DNA of 64,000 nucleotides. Source: Atrichornis clamosus. Taxonomy: Eukaryota; Chordata; Aves; Passeriformes; Menuridae. The position numbers and the translations under genes were made by a program. This document shows positions 39,825-51,130 of this stretch, piece by piece. Below the pieces are notes generated by a model. It did no database searches and was not told where the DNA came from. It saw nothing but the letters and a program-made list of their open reading frames with translations. Location of the stretch: NCBI GenBank assembly GCA_013400975.1, contig WBMZ01014014.1, positions 62,001 to 126,000 of the forward strand, in the 5' to 3' direction. Each line of letters starts with the position of its first letter. The first letter of the stretch is position 1.

Positions 39825-40603
39825 CACTGACCTTGGCTGGCACTGACCTCCCAGCCACTCTCCCATGCCCTCTCCTCAGCAAGACGGGGGAAACACTACA
39901 TGGAAAAACTCATGGATCAGGTTAAAGAGACTACTCACTAATTACTGTCACAGGATAAACAGACTCAACTCTTCCACCCCCTCTCCTCTCTGAGGGAAGC
40001 AGGTGAATGGGGATTGAGGTCTGTCCGTAACAACTCCTTTAAGCTACTACTCCCTCCTCATACTGTTCACCCAGTGTGCAATCTCTCCTACTGGATACAG
40101 TCCTTGATGAACTTATCCAACGTGGCTCCATTCCACCAAGTGCAGTCCTTCAGGAAAAGGCTGCTCCATAGCCACAGTTCCTGTTGGAAAACCTGTGGGC
40201 TCCCCTCTCCAGGCCATGGTTCCAGGAGCTTGCCCTGGCATATGCCCTCCATGGCTGCAGCATCCTGCTGGGCATCTGCACAGGCCGCAGTGTGGAAACA
40301 AGCTCCACAATGGCCTTCAACATGCTGTGCAGGGGAATCTCTGCTCCAGCATGTGGAGCATCCCCTCACCCTCCTTCTTCACTGACCTTGGCGTCTGCAG
40401 TGCTGTGTGTCACACTTTGACCTCACTCCTCTCACGTTCTGCAGTATTTTTACGCTTTTCAAAGAATCTGACTTGCCAGAGGTGCCACTCCCTTGGCTGA
40501 GGGGCTCAGCCGTGCTGGCATGGAACAGCCTCAGCCTCTCCTCACAGAGGCCACACTGCAGCCACCCCGCTGTCAGCATCTCACCAGGGGCACCCAGAGC
40601 ACC
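39825..40603 (-). mobile_element. Endogenous-retrovirus-type LTR (probable solo), reverse orientation
   Basis: The plus strand shows, in order, the antisense 3' part of a bird LTR family I recognise. It has a CACTGACCTTGGCTGGCAC edge, ACTCACTAATTACTGTCACA and AAACAGACTCAACTC, then degraded copies of a roughly 40 bp internal unit (AACGTGGCTCCATTCCACC, GTGCAGTCCTTCAGG), then TTCTTCACTGACCTTGGCG and a GC-richer 5' end near 40603. It stands out from the AT-rich intron by base composition. No gag, pol or env coding is attached on either side, so it is most simply a solo LTR. The family name is not certain from memory. Open frames inside it on both strands are by-products of the GC-rich repeats. 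Confidence 0.8.
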
Positions 40604-42754
40604 AAGAAAGGAATAAAAAGAACCCCCAAACCCTAAAAAGAACCCAGTAAACTAGCTGGGACTTTAGCTAGGAGCAAAGTAAAGATTATATAACACTGTA
40701 TCTGAAGGTGGCAGCTAATATAGACTTCACAATAGTGACTATTTCCATGTTATTGCTTCTCATTACCTTGGGATCCAAGCAGTGGAGGTTCAAACCCATG
40801 CCCTGACACAGACTTTTGGATTGTAATAAACAAAAGTATTTCACAGAAGTCATATTTATAGGCTCATTCTGCTAAAACCATATTACACAGCTCTGATACT
40901 CACTAGCCAAACTCCACAGTTTTTGCTAAAAGTGCAGTATTATTCCATGACAGACACAGATTTAACAGCTTCAAATCACATACCCGATCTGAAGCAATGT
41001 CATGAAAGACTGCAAATCTCTTCAATCTCACTCCTTTGTTTTTATCACTGAAGCACTGGTTTAGCTTTAAATACCTCACAGTTCAAATGACAATATCCTA
41101 TTCATTATTATTTTTAACCATAATTTCACATACTTCAACTAGACTACTCTACAGGTTAAAGCAGTAACTTTAGAAGCTAAACTACAGAAGGAAGCTGAGT
41201 TGCCCAGAAAACTATGAACAAACCTAGTATTTAAAAGCACGTGGTCTTTTAATGTAATAATAATTTTTTACTTGCTTGTCAATATATCTTATCTCTCTCC
41301 AATTTAACACTTCTGAATACCTGTGTTAGATGAAACTATATATAGCATTGCAAAGCTTTATATAAACCCATAACAAAACCTCATCTTAAGAAATTCTTCT
41401 GTGCTGCCACACAACATCTTGACTTATAAAAATATAATAAATACACTAGGGAACACACACTTTTTTAGACAGGTCAGCATATGGCATGAGAGATGTTTAA
41501 CTATGTATTAATTTTCCAAAGCCAAGTTCCTCAAAGTATGCCAACTCTTTCTACTGGGACCACAATTTCAAGGAACCTGCTGGCAGAATGGTGCTACAAA
41601 TGCCAGCAGGCAGACACACAGCAAAGCACAGGCTAACACAAAATCAAGCAGTTCACCTAAAATCTGTAAGTAATTTGGCTATACTAAAGTAACTGAGCGA
41701 AAATACATTTACTATAAATACATCACTGCAGGTCTGCTCAACAGTTTTGGAGATAAAGTCACTTACATTTTGTGTATTTTGTCCTAGTTGTGTTGCTTTG
41801 TAGCAGCTTAAGTCACTAAGTCCCTCTACATTTACAGCTTTCAAGTGTTTGCATATAACTGATATTGCTAAAAAATGTGAAGCTCGAAGACAAAAGTAGT
41901 TTAAAAATTAGCACTTCATTGATAGTATCTAAATAAGACCATACTGTGCTGTGCCTGCTAAATCATGCACCCAGAAATTATTTTCATAAAAATGAGAATA
42001 ATTTTCTGATTACTGGGACTCATCAACATCAGTGATAATGTCTCCTCTTGTAATTAGATTTCAGTGTATACCCAAATAAATTTCTTGGACAAAAACAGAA
42101 GAAATCTTTCAGATTTCTTGAGAAAGATGTACTTTTGTAAACAAATCAATCACATCTCCTTTTGCTGCTGCAGATACAAGGTGAAAGAATGCAGACCTCT
42201 CTTCTTACTTGCAAAACCTACACAAAAAGACATGATACAGCCTCAGGGAAGGACTGAACTACTTTCCCCTCATCATTAACCAACAAAAAGGAACTAGGAA
42301 TAACAGTAAGATTTTCTTCTGGAAAAAAAAAAGTACAATTTCTTCCTCTTATACTTAAAAATCAGCTCTAAGAGTTTATATGATAAACAGGCATTTTCTT
42401 CCAAAATATTCATGAGTATGTAATTTTCTTGGGCAACACAAGAGCGCATCACAGAGATATGAAGAGCTGCTAAATTCAGATAAACTAAATTTAGACCCTC
42501 TTCTCAAGTGCTAAATTGTTTCTGGGAAAAAAAAAAGTGGTTTCTAACCCAAAACATATACCGATATTTTGGACTAATTCTTACACCTATTCCTATTTTG
42601 AACAAAATTGTCTCACATGAAAAATACAAAAATTAAGAAATGAACAGTTTTTTGCGTTCGGATTTTTTTGTTGTTGGGGTTTTTTATTGTTGTTCAGTTT
42701 GGGGTTTTTTTTCTGTGTGTGGCATTTCTTCCAGACTCTCCATCTGCATCCTTT

Positions 42755-43060
42755 CAACACTTAAAGGGGGTTTATAAGAAAGATGGAGGGATGAATAGCT
42801 CAAGAGGTAATGGTTTTATTCTATGAGAGGGTAGATTGAGACTAGATTTAAGGAAGACATTTTCGCAATGAGCGTGGTGAAACACTAGAATAGGTTACCC
42901 AGAGAGATGCCCCATCCCTGGAAACATTCACAGCCAGGTTGGATGGGACTCTGACTGACCTGATCTTGTGGAAGATGTCCCTGCTCATGACAGGAAGGTT
43001 GGTTTAGACCACCCTGAAAGGTCCCTTCCAACCCCAACCATTCTATGATTCTTTGATTTT
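42755..43060 (+). mobile_element. CR1 LINE 3' end, plus orientation
   Basis: This is a typical CR1 3' terminus. It starts with AAGGGGGTTTATAAGAAAGA, passes through GGTTACCCAGAGAGATG and GCCCCATCCCTGGAAACATT, and ends at AGGTCCCTTCCAACCCC followed by ATTCTATGATTC. It is moderately diverged and 5' truncated, with no coding content. Confidence 0.93.
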
Positions 43061-43330
43061 CCTACAATAAAAGTGCCTGAAATGCTAATGCTACACTCTT
43101 GTCACATATTTTCCCAAACTGAAAAAATATAAAGGTTATTAGAAAAAATACTAATAATGTAAAAAGCTTACTAACTAATTAGAAAAACACAACAACCCCA
43201 AATGCTCTTAATCATTTCCAGGTATACCTGAAGTCAGTATATATTTGGGCAAATAAAACTTTTAATTGCACTTTTAATTATTTCATAATTATATTTCACA
43301 GAAAATCTATTTTTCCACTCCTGGCTATAA

Positions 43331-43436
43331 TTTAAATAAAATATATATGTAAATAATATATAAAATATATATACATAAGTATATATGTACATATATATAA
43401 AATATATATGTATATATGTATAAAATATATATATAC
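43331..43436. repeat. AT-rich microsatellite (imperfect TA/ATGT array)
   Basis: About 105 bp consists almost only of A and T, built of interrupted (TA)n runs with recurring AAAATATATATG/AC units. It is likely to be length-polymorphic. No LINE or SINE tail is directly attached. Confidence 0.85.
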
Positions 43437-45171
43437 CTTTCTACATGTACACTTTGCTACAGTTTGTTTAAAATAGGTAAAATGAAAAGACACTTGAAAA
43501 GTTAAGGCTAAAAATCTGACACATAGAAGCTGAAGGTATTAAAGATTGAGAAATATATTTTAGTCACAGCTTCTAAGTAATGTCTCCAGTTATATTTTCT
43601 TCATTGTGCAACAACTATATAAAAATACACTAAGCAATTTTATTAACTAAAATTGAGTAAGATTGACCAAATTCTTTTCCAGTACACCTTAAGGTGATGT
43701 CTGAACCTAAAAGGAAATAAACATTAAAAAGCATCAAATAAAACTAACCTTAAATATACAATAGCATAGTGAAGAGCAGTATCACTAATAACAAGATTAT
43801 CATTCCATGCATGTTTAGCTATAATCACTATTATAATACAAAAGTACAATACTTCCTTTCTTGTTTATGTAACAGTAATGCACTGCTCTTTCTCTTTAGA
43901 TAAATATGACAACGAATCAACAAATTTAACTGCATATAAAGCAAAAACACCATTTTCTGGTCTCTCCAATAAAATAAATTCCAACTATTAAGGCCTCTAT
44001 AGTATATTTAACACGGATAATAGGAAGGGGGAAAAAAAGTGAAACTATTATTGCTTTCTGAAACAACATGTTTTCAAAGTTTCATAAAAGTCTTCTGTAA
44101 TTCCACATTTTAAACTTACAATCCGTTACCACTAACTTCCTATGATGTAAGGTGTTTTTTGGTCATTCAGAAACATCCTCTCTTATTCTACTAATGCTTT
44201 TCCTCTTGAACTTCTTTTAATGGGTGGCTATAAAAAAGTATTTTGGAATTCCAAATGGACTTCATAAATCAAAATAATTTTTCTGTTTGTTAATCCTTCA
44301 AAATAAGTCTATCTTTCCAAAGGGATCTTACTCAAGTGTCCACAAATTCCACTCTCTCTTACTGTTTCAGCTACTTTGTCCAGTGCATTTAGATGGCTTA
44401 CTGTCCTATAATGCCCTGCATCATGGACAGGAAGATTAAATCAAAAAACAAACATACAAAATACCAAGTGTTGCATTTATCATGGTGATTCCTTCACCTG
44501 ACCAAAATTTCAACTTGTAACAAATTATTTATCTCACTGACTTATTTAACCTTGCTTGTTAACTTTTTCCTATTTTTAAGTCTCTCTTACTGTATGTTTC
44601 CTTTCCTTCTTAAGCATCTTCTACTACCTGTATTTTATGTTTTTACTGTACATTTTGCATTCTTTTCAATGTGTAGTTTTGTTTTACTCACTTTCCTGAA
44701 GCTGTGTACACTAACAGATGTGTAGCTGTCTTTTGCGGTTGATTTGGGGATTTCTGTCCTTCATTTTTTTTATATTCATTTGCAGTACACAGTAGCCCCT
44801 CTTACTGACAGGTGCTCATATTGCAAGGTTTTTCACTCAGCACTGCACCACTGGTTAAATCTCCTACATGCTCCACAGCCAGTTCTTGCATATCACTGAC
44901 ATTCTGAAAATCTTACTTCAGTTGTACCTCATTGTGAAATTCTCTTGCAACTGTTCTCTCCCACAACTACTCTATTTCAAGAGCATTTTATTTCTTGCTA
45001 TCTCCTTCAGTACATTCCATGCAGCAGTGACATCATCCTGGTCAAGCTGTCAGTAATCAGAGACCAGAACACATTATTCCTTTTTAGGCCTGTTATTTCT
45101 GCCTACAAAAATTTTGTGTTTGGTTAAATTGAGCCAAACCTAAACTCTTTTAGCATGTACCAATACCTTAA

Positions 45172-45615
45172 TGTGCTGGTTTTGCTGAGAGAGAGTGAAA
45201 TTTCTTCACAGTAGTTGGCATGGGGCTGTGTTTTGGATTTCTGCTGTTAACAGCATTGATAACTCAGGGATGTTTTAGCTATTGTTGAGCAGGGCTTGCA
45301 CAGATTCAAGGCCTTTTCTGCTTCTCGCCCCACCAGTGAGCAGGCTGGGGATGCACAAGGAGTTGGGAGGGGACACAGCCAGGACAGCTGATCCCAATGA
45401 ACTGACCATAGAGATATTCCAGATCATGTGGCATCATGCTCAGCAAAAACTGGGATGGGTAAAGACAGTTTATCAGACTGCCAGTGCTGGGGGAATGGCT
45501 GGACATTGGTTGGTTAGTTGGAAGCAATTGTTTTGGGTTTCCTTGCATAATTTGTTTTCCTTAGTTTTGATTTTTCTCTTTTTTTCTTTCTCAACACAGT
45601 TTAGATTTTCTTTGC
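45172..45615 (+). mobile_element. Avian ERV LTR (probable solo), plus orientation, 3' end decayed
   Basis: The left edge TGTGCTGGTTTTGCTGAGAG is the 5' end of a common bird LTR family. It is followed by GGCATGGGGCTGTGTTTTGG, the AGGCCTTTTCTGCTTCTC block, GGAGGGGACACAGCCAGGAC and GATATTCCAGATCATGTGGC. Family members I recall carry a TATA box just after the CATGCTCAGC segment. Here the equivalent position reads CAAAAACTGG, so the core promoter appears lost. The 3' third is AT-rich and poorly matched, and the terminal CA end is not identifiable. No internal retroviral sequence adjoins it. Confidence 0.85.
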
Positions 45616-46087
45616 ATTAGAAAAATCAACAGAACAAAATGATCTTTCTATAACATGAAAAATATTTTTCTTCTGATTCACACTTTAAAATGCAATTTCC
45701 TTAGTCAAAAGAATAAAATTGAACTTCAAATTTAAGCCATTTTTAAAAAAATTACCACCACATTAACACCTATTCAGAATTTAAAGTTTAATTAAATTTT
45801 AAAAAAAGGACAGAAAACAATGTTGAAATGTTGGTAATTTTGGTTAGAGAACTTCCTAAATAGATCACACTTTTAAAAAAAACCCAGGTTTTTTTCCCTT
45901 TGTATTTCTTACTGCAACGGACAGAGATTCAATGAAACCTAGCATACTTATAATCTAAAAGCCTTTGTTTACAAAACACTGTAACAAGAGCTCCATTAAT
46001 AGACAAACGGAAATACTCACCCAGTACTGCTAGGTTTAAAAACAGCAATCTAAACCAGATTGTATTGGATTTCATAGCAACAAATAT

Positions 46088-46154
46088 AAAATAAATACAT
46101 AATAAATGTAAAATGTTTCTAAAATATAAAAATAAACACATAATAAAAGTAAAC
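46088..46154. repeat. Two diverged copies of a 25 bp A/T-rich unit
   Basis: An AAATAAATACATAATAAATG unit at about 46088-46112 is repeated as AAATAAACACATAATAAAAG at about 46129-46153, with a few mismatches and an AT-rich spacer. It is a short local duplication in low-complexity sequence. Confidence 0.55.
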
Positions 46155-49100
46155 AAATACATGATTCTGAAGTGCATCTCCTTTACACAGTTTTCATTCT
46201 TTCCTACCCTTGAGTGTTCCCTTGCTTGCACTGTTTATGAAAACTCTTTTTGTAACAACTCCAGCATTCAAAAAGCTTTGCTGTTCTAAATGCACTATGA
46301 ATAAGATGTATTTACAATATTAAACTTAGATTTATAAAATCCTACTTCTAATTTAAAAATAGATTGTGCTCCCTTGAAGTCACACATGAGTAGTGCACAG
46401 TGCAATTCTTGCTCACAAACTAAACTTTCTATGCCTACACAAAATTGCTGGACATCAAGGTGAAAGATAACCTTCCTCTAACTGCACAGAAACACAAATT
46501 CTAACTCCTGAAACAGCTTTATACTAAAGGGAAGTGCTTCTTCTGTAAATATGAAGCGTAAATCAGAACAAAAAAAGTTAATTTACCTTGTAAATTTTAC
46601 TTGAAAATAGTTGTATTACAAAACAAACATTTGTTATGAATGTTACATTTATACCTCAGAATTCCAAGTAATCATCCAACTCATCATTAATATACTTCTT
46701 TAAACTTGTTTCCAAAATATTACTACAATATCATAACAGCAATATTTCCACATTTTTATTCTTCCACATTTTATTAAAATATTTCATTTTGATTTAGAAG
46801 GAAGGAAATAATTTACAGGTAGATATAAGAAGAGAGAGTATGCAGTAAGAATTATAAAACCCACTTCTTCCTTAAAAACCATAGTTTCTGATTAAAAATC
46901 TATTTCCATTCTCATCAATACCACCAAACAGGAAGTTTTCCAGTCAAAAATGTTACCTACAAGATCTAATTTTGTTGTATTAACAGTCTGAGATAAACAT
47001 ACAACAAAAAATCTACATTATCTATTAGCCTTTGATATAGATGAAGATTTTGATGCAGTTCTAAAATGTAAGCAGCAGGGGGGAAAAAAAGCTACAGATT
47101 TCTTTGTCACCTTACAGAACAATATAGACTTTTAATATTTCTTTTTGACACAACCAAAGGTCAGCTGCACTTATTTCATGCTGCACTTACAGGTATGTTG
47201 AGACATTCTTGGAGCACCCCAGGACACTGCACTAGCCATTTACTTCCTTGTTTCTCTTTAAGAGAGGAAATACATCCATCTCTAACACAGATGCCACAGC
47301 TATGCAAGAAAGGGAAACGTTCTGGATGTTACATTTCCTTGTACCCTTGAGTTTAACAGACGACAAGTTTCAAAAATTACACCTATATTTGACAATATTC
47401 ACAATCAGAAACATTAAGCAAGCAAAACAAAGTAGTCTGAATATAAACAGAAGGTACTGGGGGTGGTGTGGGGTGTGCGCTGTTTGCTGCTTCGATCTGA
47501 CTTTTTCTATTAGACAATGAAAAATAGATGTAGTCTTTGCATCTCTTGCTGACAGTAACCTAAATGCAAACAGACAGAATCTGGAAGCCAGTTAGTCAAA
47601 TGGAACTACAACCAGCAGACAAAGAGACTCCATGCCTGTAAGGACCCTACTGGTTTTAGACCAGAAAACTCAGTCACATGACCCAAAACAACAGAGAAAG
47701 ACTGGATAAGATAAAAGAAGAAAAGATAAACTTAGAGGTGGAAGGGTATTGTAAAATAGTAACATTTATAAAGATTTTTAAAGACCTCAGTGAGGTCTTC
47801 ATCTTTTATGGATGGATAATCAGAAGTACATTGAGTCAAATACACTGTCAAGAACACAAGTTGTATACTTATTCTCCTAATAATCTTGAGATTTGCAGTA
47901 GACAAATTAAATTTTTCTTCACATCACTTTCAATATATAATGCAGAAATGATGATTATTATTTTCTGAAGAGCACCATAAAGAAAAAGGCAAAAAATATT
48001 TAGAAGATAGCTATTGTTGCATGTTTTGTCAATCCCTTGTTTTTCTGCTAACATTCAAGATCACCTATGATTGTTACGGCACTTAATCCCAAAACAGTCC
48101 AAATAACAAACACGCAAAACAAAAATCCCAGCTTTCTAAATTCAGACTGCTTAAATTCTTAAAAAAAAAGAAAGAAATATATTTACTCCAGAGAGAGACA
48201 TTTTGCTCCAAATCCAAATGTGCATCTGATCAGGACAGGATAAAAACTTGCAGCCAATGAGTCTTTATTTTATAGTGACCCAAGAATGAAGACATTTTTC
48301 CTGTTGACATCCAAATTTCAGTAATTTAAAACTGTTTCCAAGGTTTGTATTTTCACCGCACTATTTCATGTCTTATCTACAGAACAAAAATCTTACATTT
48401 GCAGTTCCACTGACTGAACTACTGAATGCTGAGCAGCTGCTCTCCCTTTAGAAAATAGAGCAGAACAAAGAAAACTGGGAAACACATACTGTACTGTCAT
48501 GTATGAAGACTTCAGTTCTTCCCATGAACATATTTTTCAAAATGTTATAGAAATAATAAATATTATCAGATATTTAAGCTCAACTTTGTAATGACAGAAT
48601 CAGCTCCAAGGAAAATTAGAAAAATTAAGTACTGAGAAAAGATTTAATTCATTAGTCTGACTGAGTCTGACTTCTAAATTTAACTGAAGCCATTTAATCT
48701 TTTTTTCCTAGGATAACTCAAAATCTAATCATTCTATTCTTCCGAAGGAGGAAAATTTGAATTACGAAATAGGTCAAAAGTATACTTATTCTTTTTAGAA
48801 GAAAATATCTATAGGCCTCACTTGACAGAAAACTGACTTTTACAAGTCCACCAATAATGAACTGGCTTGCTGAGAATTAAAGATATCTATTTCAGCCATG
48901 GAATTAGTCTTGATTCTTAATTTTCATGCAATACTTAGTTACCTTTCATAATGATCACAGAATAAAGAAGTGATAGGGCAATGCTAAAATGCAGAACAGG
49001 AGGCACATTCTAAATATGTTGCTTTCTACAAGTTAGCAACCACAGACAGTGAAGTCATAGTGAAAATGAAAGGCTGCAAATACATTTGTAGGTAGTTTGG

Positions 49101-49283
49101 GCAGTGGTATAAAAAAATCTCAACTGAGTGAATACCAACATAAGAGGAGACCTGGTCTACAACGGTCTAGATCTTCTGCTCCTCAAAAATCTGAATATGT
49201 TCTGCAGTATATCCATCCTCAGCATAGTACATCCTATAAGTATTTTATTTGTTAACAACTGTACATTTTGAAATTCTTCAGAG

Positions 49284-49825
49284 ATGTGGTGCACTGACTT
49301 TGGCTGCTACCAGATGCCCACCCAGCCACCCTCTCATTCCTCCTCCGCAATACGACCAGGAGAGAAAATAAGGAGGAAGAGCTTGTGGGTCAAGACAAAG
49401 TTTAAGAAAAAATCAAAAAATGCCCACAAAAGCAAAGCAAAAAAAGTTCTTTCAGTATCTCTCATTGTCAAGGAACAAACAGAAATGTTTTAGAGCCACA
49501 GTATGTGTAGAAGATGAACTTGGGAAGAAGAGCTCCATAACTATAAATCTCCCTGCAATCTCCCTCTCACCCTCATCTTTTACTGCTGACTATGTGGTAG
49601 GCAAGAATTCTTTTGGTCAGTTGTCAGCTATGTTCTCTCCCAGCCTCAGCTCACAGACCTTTGCGGGGGGATGGGGACAGTGATAAAGCCTATACAAGCA
49701 CTGCTTCAACAACAGACAGAGTATTGGTGTGTTACCAACACAGTTCAGCCATAAATGTAAAGCTCAGCCTGACATTGGCTGCAATGAAGAGAGTTAACTG
49801 TATTCCAGCCAGACTCCAGGGGCAG
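49284..49825 (-). mobile_element. Avian ERV LTR (probable solo), reverse orientation
   Basis: The plus strand begins with antisense LTR 3' sequence (TGTGGTGCACTGACTTTGG, then GGAGAGAAAATAAGG and GCTTGTGGGTCAAGAC). It ends with antisense 5' sequence (GCCTATACAAGCACTGC, GTATTGGTGTGTTACCAACA and GAGAGTTAACTGTATTCCAG). Total length is about 540 bp. The middle (49400-49600) is diverged. The 5' end is in the same general LTR class as 45172-45615. No internal genes are present. It lies about 100 bp from the CR1 at 49925. Confidence 0.75.
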
Positions 49826-50569
49826 CCTGCAGCAGCAACCCACAGGTGGTCAGCCATCAGCCTCCCCCTTCCCAGTAACTGTAACCAAAGATTAGACTTG
49901 GTTACCACACGCAGAATTTATGAGTAAGAGATCAAGGGGGATCAGGCTAGAGATCATCTGGGCAAACACGACCCTCACAAATCCATGAGCCCTGACGGGA
50001 TGAGCCCATGAGTGCTGAGACAGCTGGCCCACGTTATTGCTGAGCCACTCTCCATCATGTCTGAAAGGTCATGAACAACAGCAGAGGTGCCTTGGGACTG
50101 GAGGAAAGCCAATGTCACTGCAGTCTTGAACACAAGGCAAAGACGACCCAGAAAACTACAGGTCAGTCAGTCTCATGTCCGTCCCTGGAAAGGTGAAGGA
50201 ACAACTCCTCCTGGATATCATCTCTAAGCATGTGGAAGAAAAGAAGGTGTTCAATAGCAGCCAGCACTGATTCACCAAGGGGATATCACACCTGAACAAT
50301 GTGACAGCCTTCTACGATGGACTAACCGAACAGTTGAGGGGAGAGCAGGGGATGTTGTCTACCTGGACTTAAGCAAGACTTCAGACATTGTCCCCTGTGC
50401 ATCCTCATAGGGATAAGCTGAGTAAGCAACAGATGAGTTGACAGTGAGGTAGACTGAGAACTGGCTGAATGGCAGAGCTTAGAGGGTTGTGATCAGTGGC
50501 ACAGAATCTAGGTGGAGGCCTGCACCTAATGTTCCCTAGGGGTCAGTACTGGGTCCAGTCTAGTTCAAT

Positions 50570-50797
50570 GTGTTGTTAATCAATAACATGGATGAAGGCA
50601 CAGAGTGTACCCCCAGCAAGCTTCCTGATGATACAAAGCTGGGGGCAGTGGCTGATACTCGAGTGTTCTGCTGCCATTCAGTGACACCTGGCTCTAGAGC
50701 TGGACAGAGAGGAACCAGCGAAGTTCAGCTAAGGCAGGTGCAAGCTCCTGCACCAAGGGAGGAACAATCCCATGCACCAGGACAGGTGAGGGGCTGA
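50570..50797 (+). pseudogene. Fragment of CR1 ORF2 (reverse transcriptase catalytic region), decayed
   Basis: The longest open stretch of the CR1 copy begins in the LFNVLLINNMDEGTE region and reads through SKLPDDTKLGAVADT. In active CR1 elements this is the F-A-D-D catalytic box. Here F-A is replaced by L-P, although the D-D pair remains. After about residue 31 the frame diverges from the family, so the rest of this open frame is out-of-frame translation. It cannot encode a working enzyme. Confidence 0.75.
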
Positions 50798-50949
50798 CAC
50801 GGCAGAAAGCAGCACTGAGGGGTCTTGGGGGTCCTGGTGGACAGCAAGCTGTCCATGAGCCAGCAGTGCCCTGGAAGTCAAGGAGGCCAATGGTGTCCTG
50901 GGGTGCATCAGGAAGAGCACTGCCAGTAGGTCAGGGAGGTGATCACGTC

Positions 50950-51130
50950 CCTCTGCTCAGCCCTGGTGAGGCACATCTGGAATGCTGTGTCCAGTTCTGA
51001 GCTCTCCAGTTCAAGAAAGACAAGGAACTACTGGGGAAGNCCTCTGCTCAGCCCTGGTGATGCACATCTGGAATGCTGTGTCCAGTTCTGAGCTCTCCAG
51101 TTCAAGAAAGACAAGGAACTACTGGGGAAG
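50950..51130. repeat. Direct 90 bp duplication around a single N (likely assembly artefact)
   Basis: Positions 50950-51039 and 51041-51130 are the same 90 bases except for one mismatch (G at 50970 against T at 51061). They are separated by the only ambiguous base in the window, at 51040. Both copies begin CCTCTGCTCAGCCCTGGTGA and end AACTACTGGGGAAG. The surrounding CR1 continues normally if one copy is removed. An unmerged contig overlap or an allelic join is the likely cause. Confidence 0.9.

Noticed and set aside
40014..40616. Cluster of seven or more open frames on both strands
   Set aside because: They all lie within the GC-rich LTR at 39825-40603, and its internal repeated unit generates stop-poor frames. 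None resembles a retroviral protein.
50950..51130. Biological tandem duplication inside CR1
   Set aside because: The N exactly at the junction and the near-identity of the copies point to an assembly join rather than a real duplication.
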